This document shows, in pieces, positions 35,428-44,114 of a stretch of 64,000 nt of DNA. Numbering within the stretch: the stretch's first letter is position 1; every line of letters starts with the position of its first letter. Made by a program: the position numbers and the translations under genes. This DNA comes from Paracoccus sp. MBLB3053. Lineage in GTDB: Bacteria; Pseudomonadota; Alphaproteobacteria; Rhodobacterales; Rhodobacteraceae. The notes below the pieces were generated by a model. The model did not search any database, was not told where the DNA came from, and was given only the letters and a program-made list of their open reading frames with translations. The DNA is taken from assembly GCF_031822435.1 (NCBI RefSeq), contig NZ_JAVQLW010000001.1, forward strand, positions 2,241,501 to 2,305,500, read 5' to 3'.

Positions 35428-36128
35428 GCGGCACCTTGCTTGCGATTGGCGACGCGCGGTGTCTTGAAGAAACGTTCGATCCGTTCGGCAATGCCGCTGG
35501 AATGCAGTGGGCTACCCATTTTCCCGCGTGCGCGGTCAAGCACGTCTTCGGGGACGACCCCCTTCGCACGCGTCTCGATCAGCCCCTGGACGAAATCGTC
35601 CTGGAATTCGGGATGGGCCTGCACCGTGAAGGCGCGGTCGTCATAGACAAGCGCGGCATTCTCGCAAAACGCGTTCGAGCCTGCCAGTTCGGCACCGCCG
35701 GGGCGTTCGACGACCTGGTCCTGATGCCAGGCGTTCAGCGTGACGTTTTCGCCGCCGAAATCGTAATCCTGTGCGCCGACGGACCATCCTCCGGGATATT
35801 TCACGACCTTGCCACCCAGCGCCTGGGCGATGATCTGGTGTCCAAAGCAGATGCCGACCATGGGGACATGGTCCGCATAGGCGCTGCGAATGAAATCTTC
35901 GAGCGGGGCGATGAAGGAATGGCCTTCATAGACGCCATGCCGCGAGCCGGTCAGCAACCAGCCCTCGGCATCGTGGACGCTTTGCGGGAACTCCATGTTC
36001 TCGACGTGATAACTGGTGAACTCGAACCCGCGTCCCGCAAGCAGTTGTTCGAACATGGTGTCGTAATCGCCCAGTTCGCCGCGAAGAAGTTCGGGCGACT
36101 GACCGCATTTCAGAATGCCGATGCGCAT
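35424..36128 (-). CDS. Class I glutamine amidotransferase-like hydrolase (PuuD-like role)
   Basis: A 234-residue type 1 amidotransferase domain protein. The nucleophile motif is MVGICFGHQIIAQALGGKV. VVKYPGGWSVGAQDYDF resembles the GMP-synthase-like family, and the catalytic His-Glu pair is in TVQAHPEFQ. By position, first in an operon with a GS-like ligase and an FAD oxidase, it may hydrolyse the gamma-glutamyl amide like PuuD. However, the sequence type is closer to stand-alone GuaA-like amidotransferases than to the PuuD family, so the role is inferred from context. Confidence 0.82.
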   Translation of the reverse strand: MRIGILKCGQSPELLRGELGDYDTMFEQLLAGRGFEFTSYHVENMEFPQSVHDAEGWLLTGSRHGVYEGHSFIAPLEDFIRSAYADHVPMVGICFGHQIIAQALGGKVVKYPGGWSVGAQDYDFGGENVTLNAWHQDQVVERPGGAELAGSNAFCENAALVYDDRAFTVQAHPEFQDDFVQGLIETRAKGVVPEDVLDRARGKMGSPLHSSGIAERIERFFKTPRVANRKQGAA

Positions 36129-36269
36129 GATTGGCCTGTTGATTGTTCGCCGACAAAGTTAGTCGCGGCGATCGGAAGGGGCAAGGCCCGTCCCCATTTG
36201 GTGGGGCTGGCGGCGACATTCCCGTCAGGCTAGGGTCTGGCCAAAAGTATTTGCAGGAAAGGATAACCC

Positions 36270-37412
36270 ATGCCCGGTCTTCGCCCAGATGTCGATCCCG
36301 ATGGCCTGCAGGAATTCTCGGTGGTCTTCACGGACCGTTCCCTGAACCACATGTCCCAGAAGTATCAGGCGGTCATGCGCGAGATCTCGGCCACGCTGCG
36401 CGAGGTCTATGGCGCCGAAGCGGTGGCATTGGTGCCTGGTGGGGGGACCTGCGCGATGGAAGCCGTCGCACGCCAGTTCGGCCGCGATGCCCATGCGCTG
36501 ATCATCCGCAATGGATTTTTCAGTTTTCGCTGGAGCCAGATTTTCGACATGGGCGGCTTTGCCCGTGAAACGACCGTGATGATGGCCCGGCCCTCCGGCA
36601 ATGAGCCAAAGGCGCCATTCGCGCCGGCGCCGGTCGATGAGGTCGTCGCGAAGATCCGCGAATCACGCCCCGATGCCGTCTTCGCACCTCATGTCGAAAC
36701 CGCCGCCGGCATGATTCTTCCCGATGACTACATCAAGGCGATTGCGGATGCCGCCCATGAGGTCGGCGCGATCATGGTGCTGGATTGCATCGCATCGGGG
36801 GCCGTCTGGGTCGACATGCAGGACACCGGGGTGGATGTGCTGATCTCGGCCCCGCAAAAGGGCTGGTCGGCGTCGCCATCGGCCGGAATGGTCATGTTGT
36901 CGGCGCGTGCCGTGGAGCGCCTTGAAACGACAACGTCGAACAGCTTCGCGCTGGATCTGAAAAAATGGCGCGCGATCATGAAGGCTTACGAGGATGGCGG
37001 GCATGCATATCACGCAACCATGCCGACCGACGCCCTGGTCGGGCTGCGCGATGCCATGAATGAAACCCGCGACCTGGGCTTCGAGGCCGCGCGCGATGCG
37101 CAATGGCGACTTGGGAACGCGGTCCGGGCCGAGCTTGCCGGACGCGGGCTGCGCTCGGTCGCGGCGGAGGGCTTCGCTGCCCCGGGCGTGGTTGTGTGCT
37201 ATACCGAAGACCCCGAAATCCAGACCGGCAAGAAATTTCTCGCCCAAGGATATCAGATCGCGGCAGGCGTTCCGCTTCAGGTCGGTGAAGGCGAAAGTTT
37301 CCGCAGCTTCCGGATCGGTCTTTTCGGTCTCGACAAGCTGAGTGACGTCGATGGGACGCTGGCGCGACTCGTTCCCGCGTTCGACGCGGTTCTCTCGGAC
37401 GGTCGGGCCTAG
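36270..37412 (+). CDS. Class V PLP-dependent aminotransferase (alanine-glyoxylate/serine type)
   Basis: A 380-residue fold-type I enzyme. Visible features are ALVPGGGTCAMEAVARQF, FAPHVETAAGMILPDDY, the PLP Asp in IMVLDCIASGA, and the PLP lysine in ISAPQKGWSASPSAG (about Lys197). FRIGLFGLDKLSDVDGTLARL near the C-terminus is typical of the alanine-glyoxylate/serine-pyruvate group. It is divergent from the amidotransferase operon and convergent with the second GS-like gene, from which a strong bidirectional terminator separates it. It may handle an amino acid from amine breakdown, but this is inference. Confidence 0.87.
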   Translation: MPGLRPDVDPDGLQEFSVVFTDRSLNHMSQKYQAVMREISATLREVYGAEAVALVPGGGTCAMEAVARQFGRDAHALIIRNGFFSFRWSQIFDMGGFARETTVMMARPSGNEPKAPFAPAPVDEVVAKIRESRPDAVFAPHVETAAGMILPDDYIKAIADAAHEVGAIMVLDCIASGAVWVDMQDTGVDVLISAPQKGWSASPSAGMVMLSARAVERLETTTSNSFALDLKKWRAIMKAYEDGGHAYHATMPTDALVGLRDAMNETRDLGFEAARDAQWRLGNAVRAELAGRGLRSVAAEGFAAPGVVVCYTEDPEIQTGKKFLAQGYQIAAGVPLQVGEGESFRSFRIGLFGLDKLSDVDGTLARLVPAFDAVLSDGRA

Positions 37413-37433
37413 CCAGCTTCTGCGCCCCCTTGA

Positions 37434-37460
37434 AAAGCGCCGCTAACAGGGCGGCGCTTT
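37434..37460. terminator. Bidirectional intrinsic terminator
   Basis: A perfect 10-bp stem AAAGCGCCGC/GCGGCGCTTT with the 7-base loop TAACAGG lies between convergent genes. The arms end in AAA and TTT, giving short T-runs in both directions. Confidence 0.85.
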
Positions 37461-37504
37461 GCTGCATCGAAATGAGGTGAAAGGGGGCCCAGCCCCGGAT
37501 CGGA

Positions 37505-38836
37505 TCAGACAGTGTCGAGGTAAAGTTCGACGGTCTCGTCGTCTGACAACTCGGCCATGTAGTGCAGTTCCTGCCGCTTGGTCATGACGAAGTTTTCGAT
37601 CAGATGCCCTGGGAAGATCCGCTTGATCTGCGGAGAGCTATCGAAAGCGTCGATCGCTTCACCCCAGGTCGTCGGCAGTTGTGCCAAGCCCTGTTCATAG
37701 GCATTGCCCTGGATCGCGGGCGGCGGTTCGACCTTGTCTTCCAAGCCGTTCAGCGCCGCGCCCAGAACCGCCGCGACAGTCAGATAGGGGTTCACGTCCC
37801 CGCCGGCGACGCGATGTTCGATGCGACGCGCCTTGGGCCCCGAGGACGGGATGCGGATCGCTGAGGTGCGATTTTCATACGCCCAGCCGATTCCGGTCGG
37901 GGCATGGGCGTTCGGAACCAGGCGATCATAGCTGTTTTCATGCGGCGCGAAGAGAAGCGTCGAACCGGGCATTGCGGCGAGGCATCCGGCAACGGCATGG
38001 CGCAGGCGATCCGAGCCTTCTTCCCCGCCATTGTCAAAGATATTGTCGCCATTCCGGTCGAGGACCGAGAAATGCATATGCATGCCGGACCCGTTCCAGC
38101 TGTCATATGGTTTCGCCATGAACGAGCCGGCAAATCCGTAGCGGCGGGCAAGGCCCTTGACCAGAAGCTTGAAAAACCAGGCATCATCCGCTGCCTTCAG
38201 GGGATCGGCCTGATGCATCAGGTTGATTTCGAACTGGCCGGGCGCCGCTTCGGAAATGGCGGTATCGGCTGGGATATCCATCGCCTCGCAGGCATCATAA
38301 AGTGATGTGAAGAAGCGGTCGAAGGCATCCAGCGCACGCAGGCTGAGCGTTTCGGCCCCGGTGCGACGCTTGCCGGAACGCGGGCTGGGCGGAACGCGAA
38401 GCTGTCCGCCTGAATCGTCGATCAGGAAGAATTCAAGCTCGGTGGCGACGACGGGGGTCAGCCCCACGGCCTTGTAGCGTTCGACGATTCGGGCCAGCGC
38501 CTGGCGGGGATCACCCTCATAGGGGCGGCCGTCAAGGTGGAACATCCAGAGCGGCAAAAGCCCGGTCGGCGCTTCGAGCCAGGGCATGGGCATGAAGCCC
38601 CGCTCGGTGGGCAAGAGCAGGCCATCCGGATCACCCGACTGGAAGACAAGGGGGCTGTCTTCGACATCCTCGCCCCAGATATCCATATTGAGGACGGAAA
38701 AGGGAAACTTCGTACCCTCCGTCAGTAGCTTGTCGGCGAAACGCGCGGGAATGCGCTTGCCGCGCGCCACGCCATTCAGATCGGCGGCAGCGACTCGGAT
38801 CGTCTTCACTTCGGGATGCTCTCGCAACCAGTCCAT
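37505..38836 (-). CDS. Glutamine-synthetase-family gamma-glutamylamine ligase, copy 2
   Basis: A 443-residue paralogue of the ligase at 34069-35427. It has RVAAADLNGVARGKRIPARFADKL, PVVATELEFFLIDD, APGQFEINLMHQADPLKAADDAWFFK, FMAKPYDSWNGSGMHMHFSVLD and AYENRTSAIRIPSSGPKARRIEHRVAGGDVNPYL. It is the last gene of the ABC transporter operon (3 bp after a permease), so it probably modifies the imported compound with glutamate. It is not a housekeeping GlnA, because the N-terminal DLNGVARGK pattern is of the polyamine/amine type. Confidence 0.87.
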   Translation of the reverse strand: MDWLREHPEVKTIRVAAADLNGVARGKRIPARFADKLLTEGTKFPFSVLNMDIWGEDVEDSPLVFQSGDPDGLLLPTERGFMPMPWLEAPTGLLPLWMFHLDGRPYEGDPRQALARIVERYKAVGLTPVVATELEFFLIDDSGGQLRVPPSPRSGKRRTGAETLSLRALDAFDRFFTSLYDACEAMDIPADTAISEAAPGQFEINLMHQADPLKAADDAWFFKLLVKGLARRYGFAGSFMAKPYDSWNGSGMHMHFSVLDRNGDNIFDNGGEEGSDRLRHAVAGCLAAMPGSTLLFAPHENSYDRLVPNAHAPTGIGWAYENRTSAIRIPSSGPKARRIEHRVAGGDVNPYLTVAAVLGAALNGLEDKVEPPPAIQGNAYEQGLAQLPTTWGEAIDAFDSSPQIKRIFPGHLIENFVMTKRQELHYMAELSDDETVELYLDTV

Positions 38837-38839
38837 GGT

Positions 38840-39667
38840 TCACCTGAAAAGATTGGGCCGGTAACGGATCTTGCGAACGGGTCCCGGCAAATGGCGATTA
38901 AGTCGCCTGTTGACGACCCCGAAAAGCGAAATCAGGCACAGGGTCAGTAGGATGAAGTAACCCGCGACGATCGGATAGGCGACGAAGGGGTTGAAAGTCT
39001 TGTCCGCGAAATAGCTGGCGTAATAGAGGCTGTCTCCCTTTTGCTGGAAGGCTGGGAAGCTCGAGAAGAAGACCAGCGTCGTTGCGTGGAAAAGGAAGAT
39101 CGCCTCGTTCGTATAGGCCGGCCATGCAAGGCGCATCGCGGTTGGCCATGAGATCCGACGGAACCGCGTCCATCCGGTCATGCCGTAGGCATCAGCGGCC
39201 TCAAGTTCGCCCTTGGGAAGGTTGCGCAGCGCGCCGTAGAAGATTTCGGCCGAATAGGCGGCCGTGTTCAAGATCAGCACGAAAAGAGCGCCGGCCCACG
39301 CCCGCGTCATCCAGCTGGTCTGGACGGTCATGCCAAAGATGTCGATCCCGGCGCGCGGCAGCTGTACCAGCGCTTCGTAGGCGACGAAGAACTGGATGAA
39401 AAGCGGGCTGCCTCGGAAAAGGAAGATGAACCATTCGGAGGGCTTGCGCAGCCACGCATGCCGGCTTGATCGCGCGACGGCTAGCGCATTGGCCAGGAAA
39501 AAGCCGAAGAACAGCGCAAGCGCCCCGAAATAGATGTTCCAGATCAGCCCCGAGCCAATCAGGACGAACTGATCGCAAAGGGTGAAATCGGTGCGCGGCA
39601 GCAAGCGTTCACCGATGCCGATGGCGCGCAGACCATAGTCATGCAGGGTCTGGAGGCACTCGCTCAT
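38840..39667 (-). CDS. ABC transporter permease, polar amino acid family (HisM-like)
   Basis: A 275-residue membrane protein of the HisM/ArtM family. It has RGSPLFIQFFVAYEAL in the first half and the EAA loop GALRNLPKGELEAADAYGMTGWTRFRRISWPTAMR. About five membrane helices are visible. It overlaps the upstream permease by 4 bases and precedes the GS-like ligase by 3. Confidence 0.92.
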   Translation of the reverse strand: MSECLQTLHDYGLRAIGIGERLLPRTDFTLCDQFVLIGSGLIWNIYFGALALFFGFFLANALAVARSSRHAWLRKPSEWFIFLFRGSPLFIQFFVAYEALVQLPRAGIDIFGMTVQTSWMTRAWAGALFVLILNTAAYSAEIFYGALRNLPKGELEAADAYGMTGWTRFRRISWPTAMRLAWPAYTNEAIFLFHATTLVFFSSFPAFQQKGDSLYYASYFADKTFNPFVAYPIVAGYFILLTLCLISLFGVVNRRLNRHLPGPVRKIRYRPNLFR

Positions 39668-40542
39668 GTCGCGGTCTTTCGCATGGCCTCGCCGGCCATC
39701 GTCGCCTGCCCGGCCGAAAGGCGGGCGCGGATGCGGTCGAAGATCCGTTCGGAGCCCCAGGTCATCAGAAGGTAGAACACGAGAATTGCCAGGAAATAAT
39801 AGATCCGCCAGTCAGGATGCGGAAAGGAATAGGCGCTGGTCTTCGAGCCGCCGAGTTCGCGCGCCCAGTAGACGATGTCCTCGACCCCAAGGACGAACAG
39901 AAGCGGGGTCGCCTTGATCAGGATCATCCAGAGGTTCGCGAGACCGGGCAGTGCAAAGGTCCACATCTGGGGGATCAGGATGCGACGGTTCACCTGCCTC
40001 GTGGACATGCCATAGGCCTCTGCGGTTTCAAGCTGGGCTTTCGGCACGGCATTCATCGCGCCGTAAAGCACGTTCGCCGCAAAGGCGCCGAAGACGATGG
40101 AAAACGCGATCACGGCCAGGAAGATGCCATAGCTTTGATGGATCCATTCCGGAGAGGTCGAAAGCGGCAGCTTGGCGGCCGGGCAGACCACGAAATCATT
40201 GCCTTGCCGGATCGGTATGCTGGGGTCGCAATAGACCTTGGCCCGCAGGTATTCGAAGGCCTGGTCCAGCGCGATCGGCACGAAGAGAAAGAAGATGATG
40301 TCGGGCACACCCCGTACCATCGAGGTATAGATCTTGCCGAACCAGCGCAGCGGCGCGATGCGCGACCGAGAGGCGAGCGCCCCGCCGAAACCGAACAGCA
40401 GCGCAACCGGCGCCGTGATCGCCAGAAGCAGGATTACCGTACCGAAGGAAAGGTAGAAAAGCATGTGCTTGCCCGAGGTCAGGTAGCACATCAGCCATGC
40501 AAGCCCTTCGAGCGTCTTGGGGTCGGCGCAGGTGGCGAACAT
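39664..40542 (-). CDS. ABC transporter permease, polar amino acid family (HisQ-like)
   Basis: A 292-residue permease with SMVRGVPDIIFFLFVPIALD and the EAA loop GAMNAVPKAQLETAEAYGMSTRQVNRRILIPQMW. A longer-than-usual insertion (about residues 95-135, with two Cys) sits between helices. It pairs with the HisM-like permease to form the membrane channel. A strong stem-loop separates it from the solute-binding protein gene upstream. Confidence 0.92.
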   Translation of the reverse strand: MFATCADPKTLEGLAWLMCYLTSGKHMLFYLSFGTVILLLAITAPVALLFGFGGALASRSRIAPLRWFGKIYTSMVRGVPDIIFFLFVPIALDQAFEYLRAKVYCDPSIPIRQGNDFVVCPAAKLPLSTSPEWIHQSYGIFLAVIAFSIVFGAFAANVLYGAMNAVPKAQLETAEAYGMSTRQVNRRILIPQMWTFALPGLANLWMILIKATPLLFVLGVEDIVYWARELGGSKTSAYSFPHPDWRIYYFLAILVFYLLMTWGSERIFDRIRARLSAGQATMAGEAMRKTAT

Positions 40543-40558
40543 CGGGCACTCCAGTTGA

Positions 40559-40584
40559 GCCTGCGCGATCCATGTCGCGCAGGC
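40559..40584 (-). promoter_or_regulatory. Stem-loop between the solute-binding protein and permease genes
   Basis: A perfect 10-bp stem GCCTGCGCGA/TCGCGCAGGC with a 6-base loop lies in the 61-bp gap of the transporter operon. No U-tract follows. Such intercistronic hairpins often protect the binding-protein mRNA from 3' decay or attenuate the permease genes. Confidence 0.6.
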
Positions 40585-40603
40585 CTATCCGTCTTGGATC
40601 AGC

Positions 40604-41332
40604 TTAGAACTGCAGGGCCTTTTCGCCGAACCATTTCTTCAGCATCTCATTCAGCGTGCCGTCGTCTTTCATCGACTGGATGGCAGTATCGAATTTCGCC
40701 TTCAGCTCTGCATCCGACTTGCGGACGCCCATACCGATGCCTTCGCCAAGCTTGACGTTGTCCTGCCCCTCGACCCAGACCAGTTCGCCATTGGATTCCT
40801 CAAGCGACGGAGCCAGGAAGTCCTTGTCGGCGAAGACCGCGTCGGCCTCTCCGTTGCGGACCGCAGCGATGGTTTCTTCGCCGGTTGCGAATTCCAGAAG
40901 CGTCGCGCCGGTCGATGCGACGTGGCTCGCCTGGATGGTATTGGTTTGCGCCGCGACGATACCACCTTCGATATCGGCATCTGCAGTCAGTGCCATATAG
41001 GCCGAAGGCATCGGAGGGGTGTAGGGATCCGAGAAGTCGATCGCCTTCTTGCGTTCCTCGTTGATGTTCATGCCGGCCATGATCGTGTCATAGTTCGAGC
41101 TGACGAGGTTCGGGATGATCGAATCCCAGTCGTTCTTGACCCAGGTGCAATCCAGTTCCGCGCGTTTGCACAGCTCGTTGCCCAGCTCGATCTCGAAACC
41201 GTCCAGGTTTCCCTGGTCGTTCACGAAGTTGTAGGGAGGGTAGGCGCCCTCGGTCGCCATGCGGACGGTCTGGGCCGCGCCCATTCCTGCGGTCAGGGCC
41301 AGTGCGGCCGCTGCGAGAATCAGCTTTTTCAT
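40604..41332 (-). CDS. ABC transporter periplasmic substrate-binding protein, polar amino acid family
   Basis: A 242-residue SBP_bac_3 family protein. The signal peptide is MKKLILAAAALALTAGMGAAQ. The mature start TVRMATEGAYPPYNFVNDQGNLDGFEIELGNELCKR is typical of HisJ/ArgT-like binders, and GMNINEERKKAIDFSDPY is the hinge motif. AGGAGT precedes ATG 41332. The ligand is not fixed by sequence. A basic amino acid or an amine fits the downstream gamma-glutamyl ligase. Confidence 0.92.
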   Translation of the reverse strand: MKKLILAAAALALTAGMGAAQTVRMATEGAYPPYNFVNDQGNLDGFEIELGNELCKRAELDCTWVKNDWDSIIPNLVSSNYDTIMAGMNINEERKKAIDFSDPYTPPMPSAYMALTADADIEGGIVAAQTNTIQASHVASTGATLLEFATGEETIAAVRNGEADAVFADKDFLAPSLEESNGELVWVEGQDNVKLGEGIGMGVRKSDAELKAKFDTAIQSMKDDGTLNEMLKKWFGEKALQF

Positions 41333-41355
41333 TGTTTTTGACTCCTGTTGGACTT

Positions 41356-42174
41356 TCAAACGGCCATCGTCGCGCTCAGAAACTGGCGCAGACGCTCGGA
41401 CCGCGGCGCACCGAAGAGTTGGGCGGGCGGTCCTTCTTCCTCGATCCGGCCTTGATGGAGGAATACGACATGGTCACTTACATCGGCGGCAAGCCGCATG
41501 TCATGGGTGACGAGAAGCATGGTGCGATGCTCGGCCGCCAGGTCCTTGATGACGCGGACGACCTCTTGCTGCAATTCGGGGTCGAGCGCGCTTGTCGGTT
41601 CATCGAGGAGGAGCGCCTTGGGCTCCATGCAAAGGGCGCGGGCGATGGCGGCGCGCTGCTGCTGACCACCCGAAAGCTGCGCAGGCCAGGCATCGGCCTT
41701 GTCGCCGATACCGACCTTGGCCAGAAGCTCGCGGGCGCGGGCCTCTACCTGCGCCGGGTTTCGTTTCAGGACATGGACGGGTGCTTCCATCAGGTTCTGC
41801 AGAATGGTCAAATGCGACCAAAGATTGAATTGCTGGAAAACCATCGAAAGGTTCGTGCGCAGGCGCGTCACCTGGGCGCGATCAGCCGGAACGCGCGCTA
41901 TGCCGGCGCCACGCCATTTGACCGGTTCGCCCTCAAACAGGATCTCGCCCTGCTGGCTATCCTCAAGCAGGTTGCAGCAACGCAGAAGCGTCGACTTCCC
42001 CGAACCGGATGAACCGATCAGGCTGATGACATGACCACGCGGCGCGACCAGATCGACACCACGGATCACCTCCAACTGAGCATAGGCCTTGTGAAGGTTC
42101 CTGATCTCGATCACCGGGGTCGGGGCTGGCTGGTCCGGGCGGGGATCGGTCTGGTTCATGGATGCTTGGCTCAT
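41356..42174 (-). CDS. ABC transporter ATP-binding protein, polar amino acid family
   Basis: A 272-residue ATPase of the HisP/GlnQ type. It has Walker A IGSSGSGKSTLLRC, the Q-loop region NLSMVFQQFNLWSH, the signature LSGGQQQRAAIARAL, Walker B ALLLDEPTSALDPE and H-loop VTHDM. It is the first gene of the operon ATPase, binding protein, two permeases, GS-like ligase. The N-terminal 20 residues are a Pro-rich extension. Confidence 0.94.
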   Translation of the reverse strand: MSQASMNQTDPRPDQPAPTPVIEIRNLHKAYAQLEVIRGVDLVAPRGHVISLIGSSGSGKSTLLRCCNLLEDSQQGEILFEGEPVKWRGAGIARVPADRAQVTRLRTNLSMVFQQFNLWSHLTILQNLMEAPVHVLKRNPAQVEARARELLAKVGIGDKADAWPAQLSGGQQQRAAIARALCMEPKALLLDEPTSALDPELQQEVVRVIKDLAAEHRTMLLVTHDMRLAADVSDHVVFLHQGRIEEEGPPAQLFGAPRSERLRQFLSATMAV

Positions 42175-42233
42175 ACGGAAAGAAGGTGTCGATTCAGGGG
42201 CAAACCCGGCTGCAAGGAAGATGCGAGCATTGC

Positions 42234-42698
42234 CTAGCTAAGCCCCGAAATCCCCAGATCGTCCAGCACGCGCTGTCGAACAAGTGCGGAATCGCGATCG
42301 TTGACCCCGAGAAGGCCTGCGATGAGGCGGATCATGCTTTCCTCTTCGGCACTGCGGCTGCCATCGGCATATGCCACTTCCCAGAGCGCGGCGATGATAT
42401 TGCGCCGATCCTCGATCTCCACGCGGTCCTTGATCGAACGGGTGAAACGCACCGTGTCGGGTGCCTCGGCCTCGATCATTTCTGCGGCGGCACGTCGTTC
42501 GGCGGCCTCATTGTGGTCAAGCCCGCGACGGCGCGCGAGAACCATTTCGATCCGCCGCTTTTCGATCTCGCTGTAACGGTCATCCGCGCGGGCGATCCGA
42601 ACCAGAAGAGCAGCAATCGCGACTTCGCCGTCTTCGGAAGGAAGGGCAGCGGTTTCGGACATATCCGAGAAAAGGCGACTGAGCAAATTACGAAACAT
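42234..42698 (-). CDS. TerB-family protein
   Basis: A 154-residue all-helical TerB-domain (tellurite resistance B-like) protein. The motif VAIAALLVRIARADDRYSEIEKRRIEMVLARR and the second half WEVAYADGSRSAEEESMIRLIAGLLGV carry the acidic metal-binding pattern of the family. Stand-alone TerB-like proteins are widespread without a ter cluster, and none of the other ter genes is nearby, so tellurite resistance is not implied. Confidence 0.85.
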   Translation of the reverse strand: MFRNLLSRLFSDMSETAALPSEDGEVAIAALLVRIARADDRYSEIEKRRIEMVLARRRGLDHNEAAERRAAAEMIEAEAPDTVRFTRSIKDRVEIEDRRNIIAALWEVAYADGSRSAEEESMIRLIAGLLGVNDRDSALVRQRVLDDLGISGLS

Positions 42699-42761
42699 GG
42701 CCCGATACTAGAGCAGTATCCAGAAGAGCTAAAGAGATTAAAACCTCTGCTTCAAGGTGCC

Positions 42762-43058
42762 TCAGACCGGCTCGTAGCCCTCGACGATCACCAGATCCGC
42801 GATCGAGCAGGGTTGGCGCAGCGCGAGTGCCGCCTGATATTCCGGGCTTTCGTAACAGGCCCTGGCCGTAGCCAGATCGGCCAATTCGATCACGACGGTG
42901 CGCGGTCTCAGCCGCCCTTCAAGAGCGTGCTGATCGCCGCCCCGCACAAGAAAACACGCGCCGAATTTCGTGAAGGCGGCTGCATTTGCCAACCTGTAGG
43001 CTTCGTAGGCGGCGGGGTCATCCACCGTGACGTGGCCGATCCAATAGGCTTTGGGCAT
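42762..43058 (-). CDS. DUF1330 family protein
   Basis: A 98-residue ferredoxin-like-fold protein. KAYWIGHVTVDDPAAYEAYRLANAAAFTKFGACFLVRGG followed by LADLATARACYESPEYQAAL and LVIVEGYEP is the standard DUF1330 pattern. The fold resembles the dimeric alpha-beta barrel superfamily. Biochemical role unknown. Confidence 0.9.
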   Translation of the reverse strand: MPKAYWIGHVTVDDPAAYEAYRLANAAAFTKFGACFLVRGGDQHALEGRLRPRTVVIELADLATARACYESPEYQAALALRQPCSIADLVIVEGYEPV

Positions 43059-43139
43059 GGGAACCTCGCATTGATCATTCCCATGCAGGATGCCGCTTAT
43101 CGGACGGGTGGCAAGGCCAGAAGCCCCGGCGGACCCAAC

Positions 43140-44048
43140 CTAGTAACGTTGCGGCACATAAAGCTCGGGCGGCAGTACCGAACGCTCGTAATCGGGATTG
43201 AAGACGCGATCGGGCAGGGAAACGGCCTCATGCGGCACGTCACCATAGGGTATCTTGGCCAGAAGATGGTTCATGCAGTTCAGGCGGGCGCGTTTCTTGT
43301 CATTGCCGGGAACGATGTACCAGGGGGCCTCGGGAATGTTGGTGCGCAGCAACATCTCTTCCTTGGCCTTGGTGTAGTCTTCCCAGCGGATGCGGGACTG
43401 CAGGTCCATCGGCGACAGTTTCCACTGTTTCAGCGGGTCGTGGATGCGGACAAGGAATCGCATCTGCTGTTCCTCATCCGTAACCGAGAACCAGTATTTG
43501 ATCAGGCGAATGCCCGAACGAACCAGCATGCGTTCGAATTCCGGAACGTCGTCGAAGAACTGTTCAACCTCGTTGTCCGTGGCGAAACCCATCACCCGCT
43601 CGACACCTGCGCGGTTGTACCAGCTTCGGTCGAACAGCACGATTTCGCCGCCCGCGGGCAAGTGCGAAACGTAGCGCTGGAAATACCATTGCGTCTTTTC
43701 GCGATCCGAGGGGGCGGGCAGGGCGACGACACGGCAGACGCGCGGATTGAGGCGCTGCGTGATCCGCTTGATGGCGCCGCCCTTGCCGGCACTATCCCGC
43801 CCTTCGAAGATCACGACGACCTTTTCCTTGTGATAGCTTACCCAATCCTGCAGCCGGATCAGTTCGGCCTGCAGGCGAAGCAACTCGCTGAAATACTGGT
43901 GGCGCGGCATTTCATCAGGATGGGTCTCGCGATAGATCCGGGCGATTTCGCGCGAAAGGGCGGCGTCCTCGAGCTCGATCTCGTAGTCTTCGTCGATCGT
44001 ATCCCGCATTTCGGCCCGAAGCCATTCCGACGGCGTTTCGTCCCGCAT
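43140..44048 (-). CDS. ppk2: Polyphosphate kinase 2
   Basis: A 302-residue single-domain PPK2 that transfers phosphate between polyphosphate and nucleotides. Walker A is FEGRDSAGKGGAIKRI (about residues 82-97). The Walker B/lid region is EIVLFDRSWYNRAGVERVMGF, and ILRC-side residues occur in RFLVRIHDPLKQWKLSPMDLQSR. Class I PPK2 enzymes prefer ADP or GDP. The start at 44048 has CAGGAGA upstream, while an in-frame start 16 codons earlier lacks one. Confidence 0.93.
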   Translation of the reverse strand: MRDETPSEWLRAEMRDTIDEDYEIELEDAALSREIARIYRETHPDEMPRHQYFSELLRLQAELIRLQDWVSYHKEKVVVIFEGRDSAGKGGAIKRITQRLNPRVCRVVALPAPSDREKTQWYFQRYVSHLPAGGEIVLFDRSWYNRAGVERVMGFATDNEVEQFFDDVPEFERMLVRSGIRLIKYWFSVTDEEQQMRFLVRIHDPLKQWKLSPMDLQSRIRWEDYTKAKEEMLLRTNIPEAPWYIVPGNDKKRARLNCMNHLLAKIPYGDVPHEAVSLPDRVFNPDYERSVLPPELYVPQRY

Positions 44049-44114
44049 TGCAATCTCCTGAGTTTTTACGCGCGGGATAGCCCACGCATGTGACATTTTC
44101 GTGTCAAACTGGTC

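Noticed and set aside
42234..42698. Tellurite-resistance locus
   Set aside because: A lone TerB-domain gene without terC, terD or other ter genes does not support this.
42162..44093. A 643-codon plus-strand open frame
   Set aside because: It is antisense to TerB, DUF1330 and PPK2, all of which are recognised families with good ribosome binding sites.
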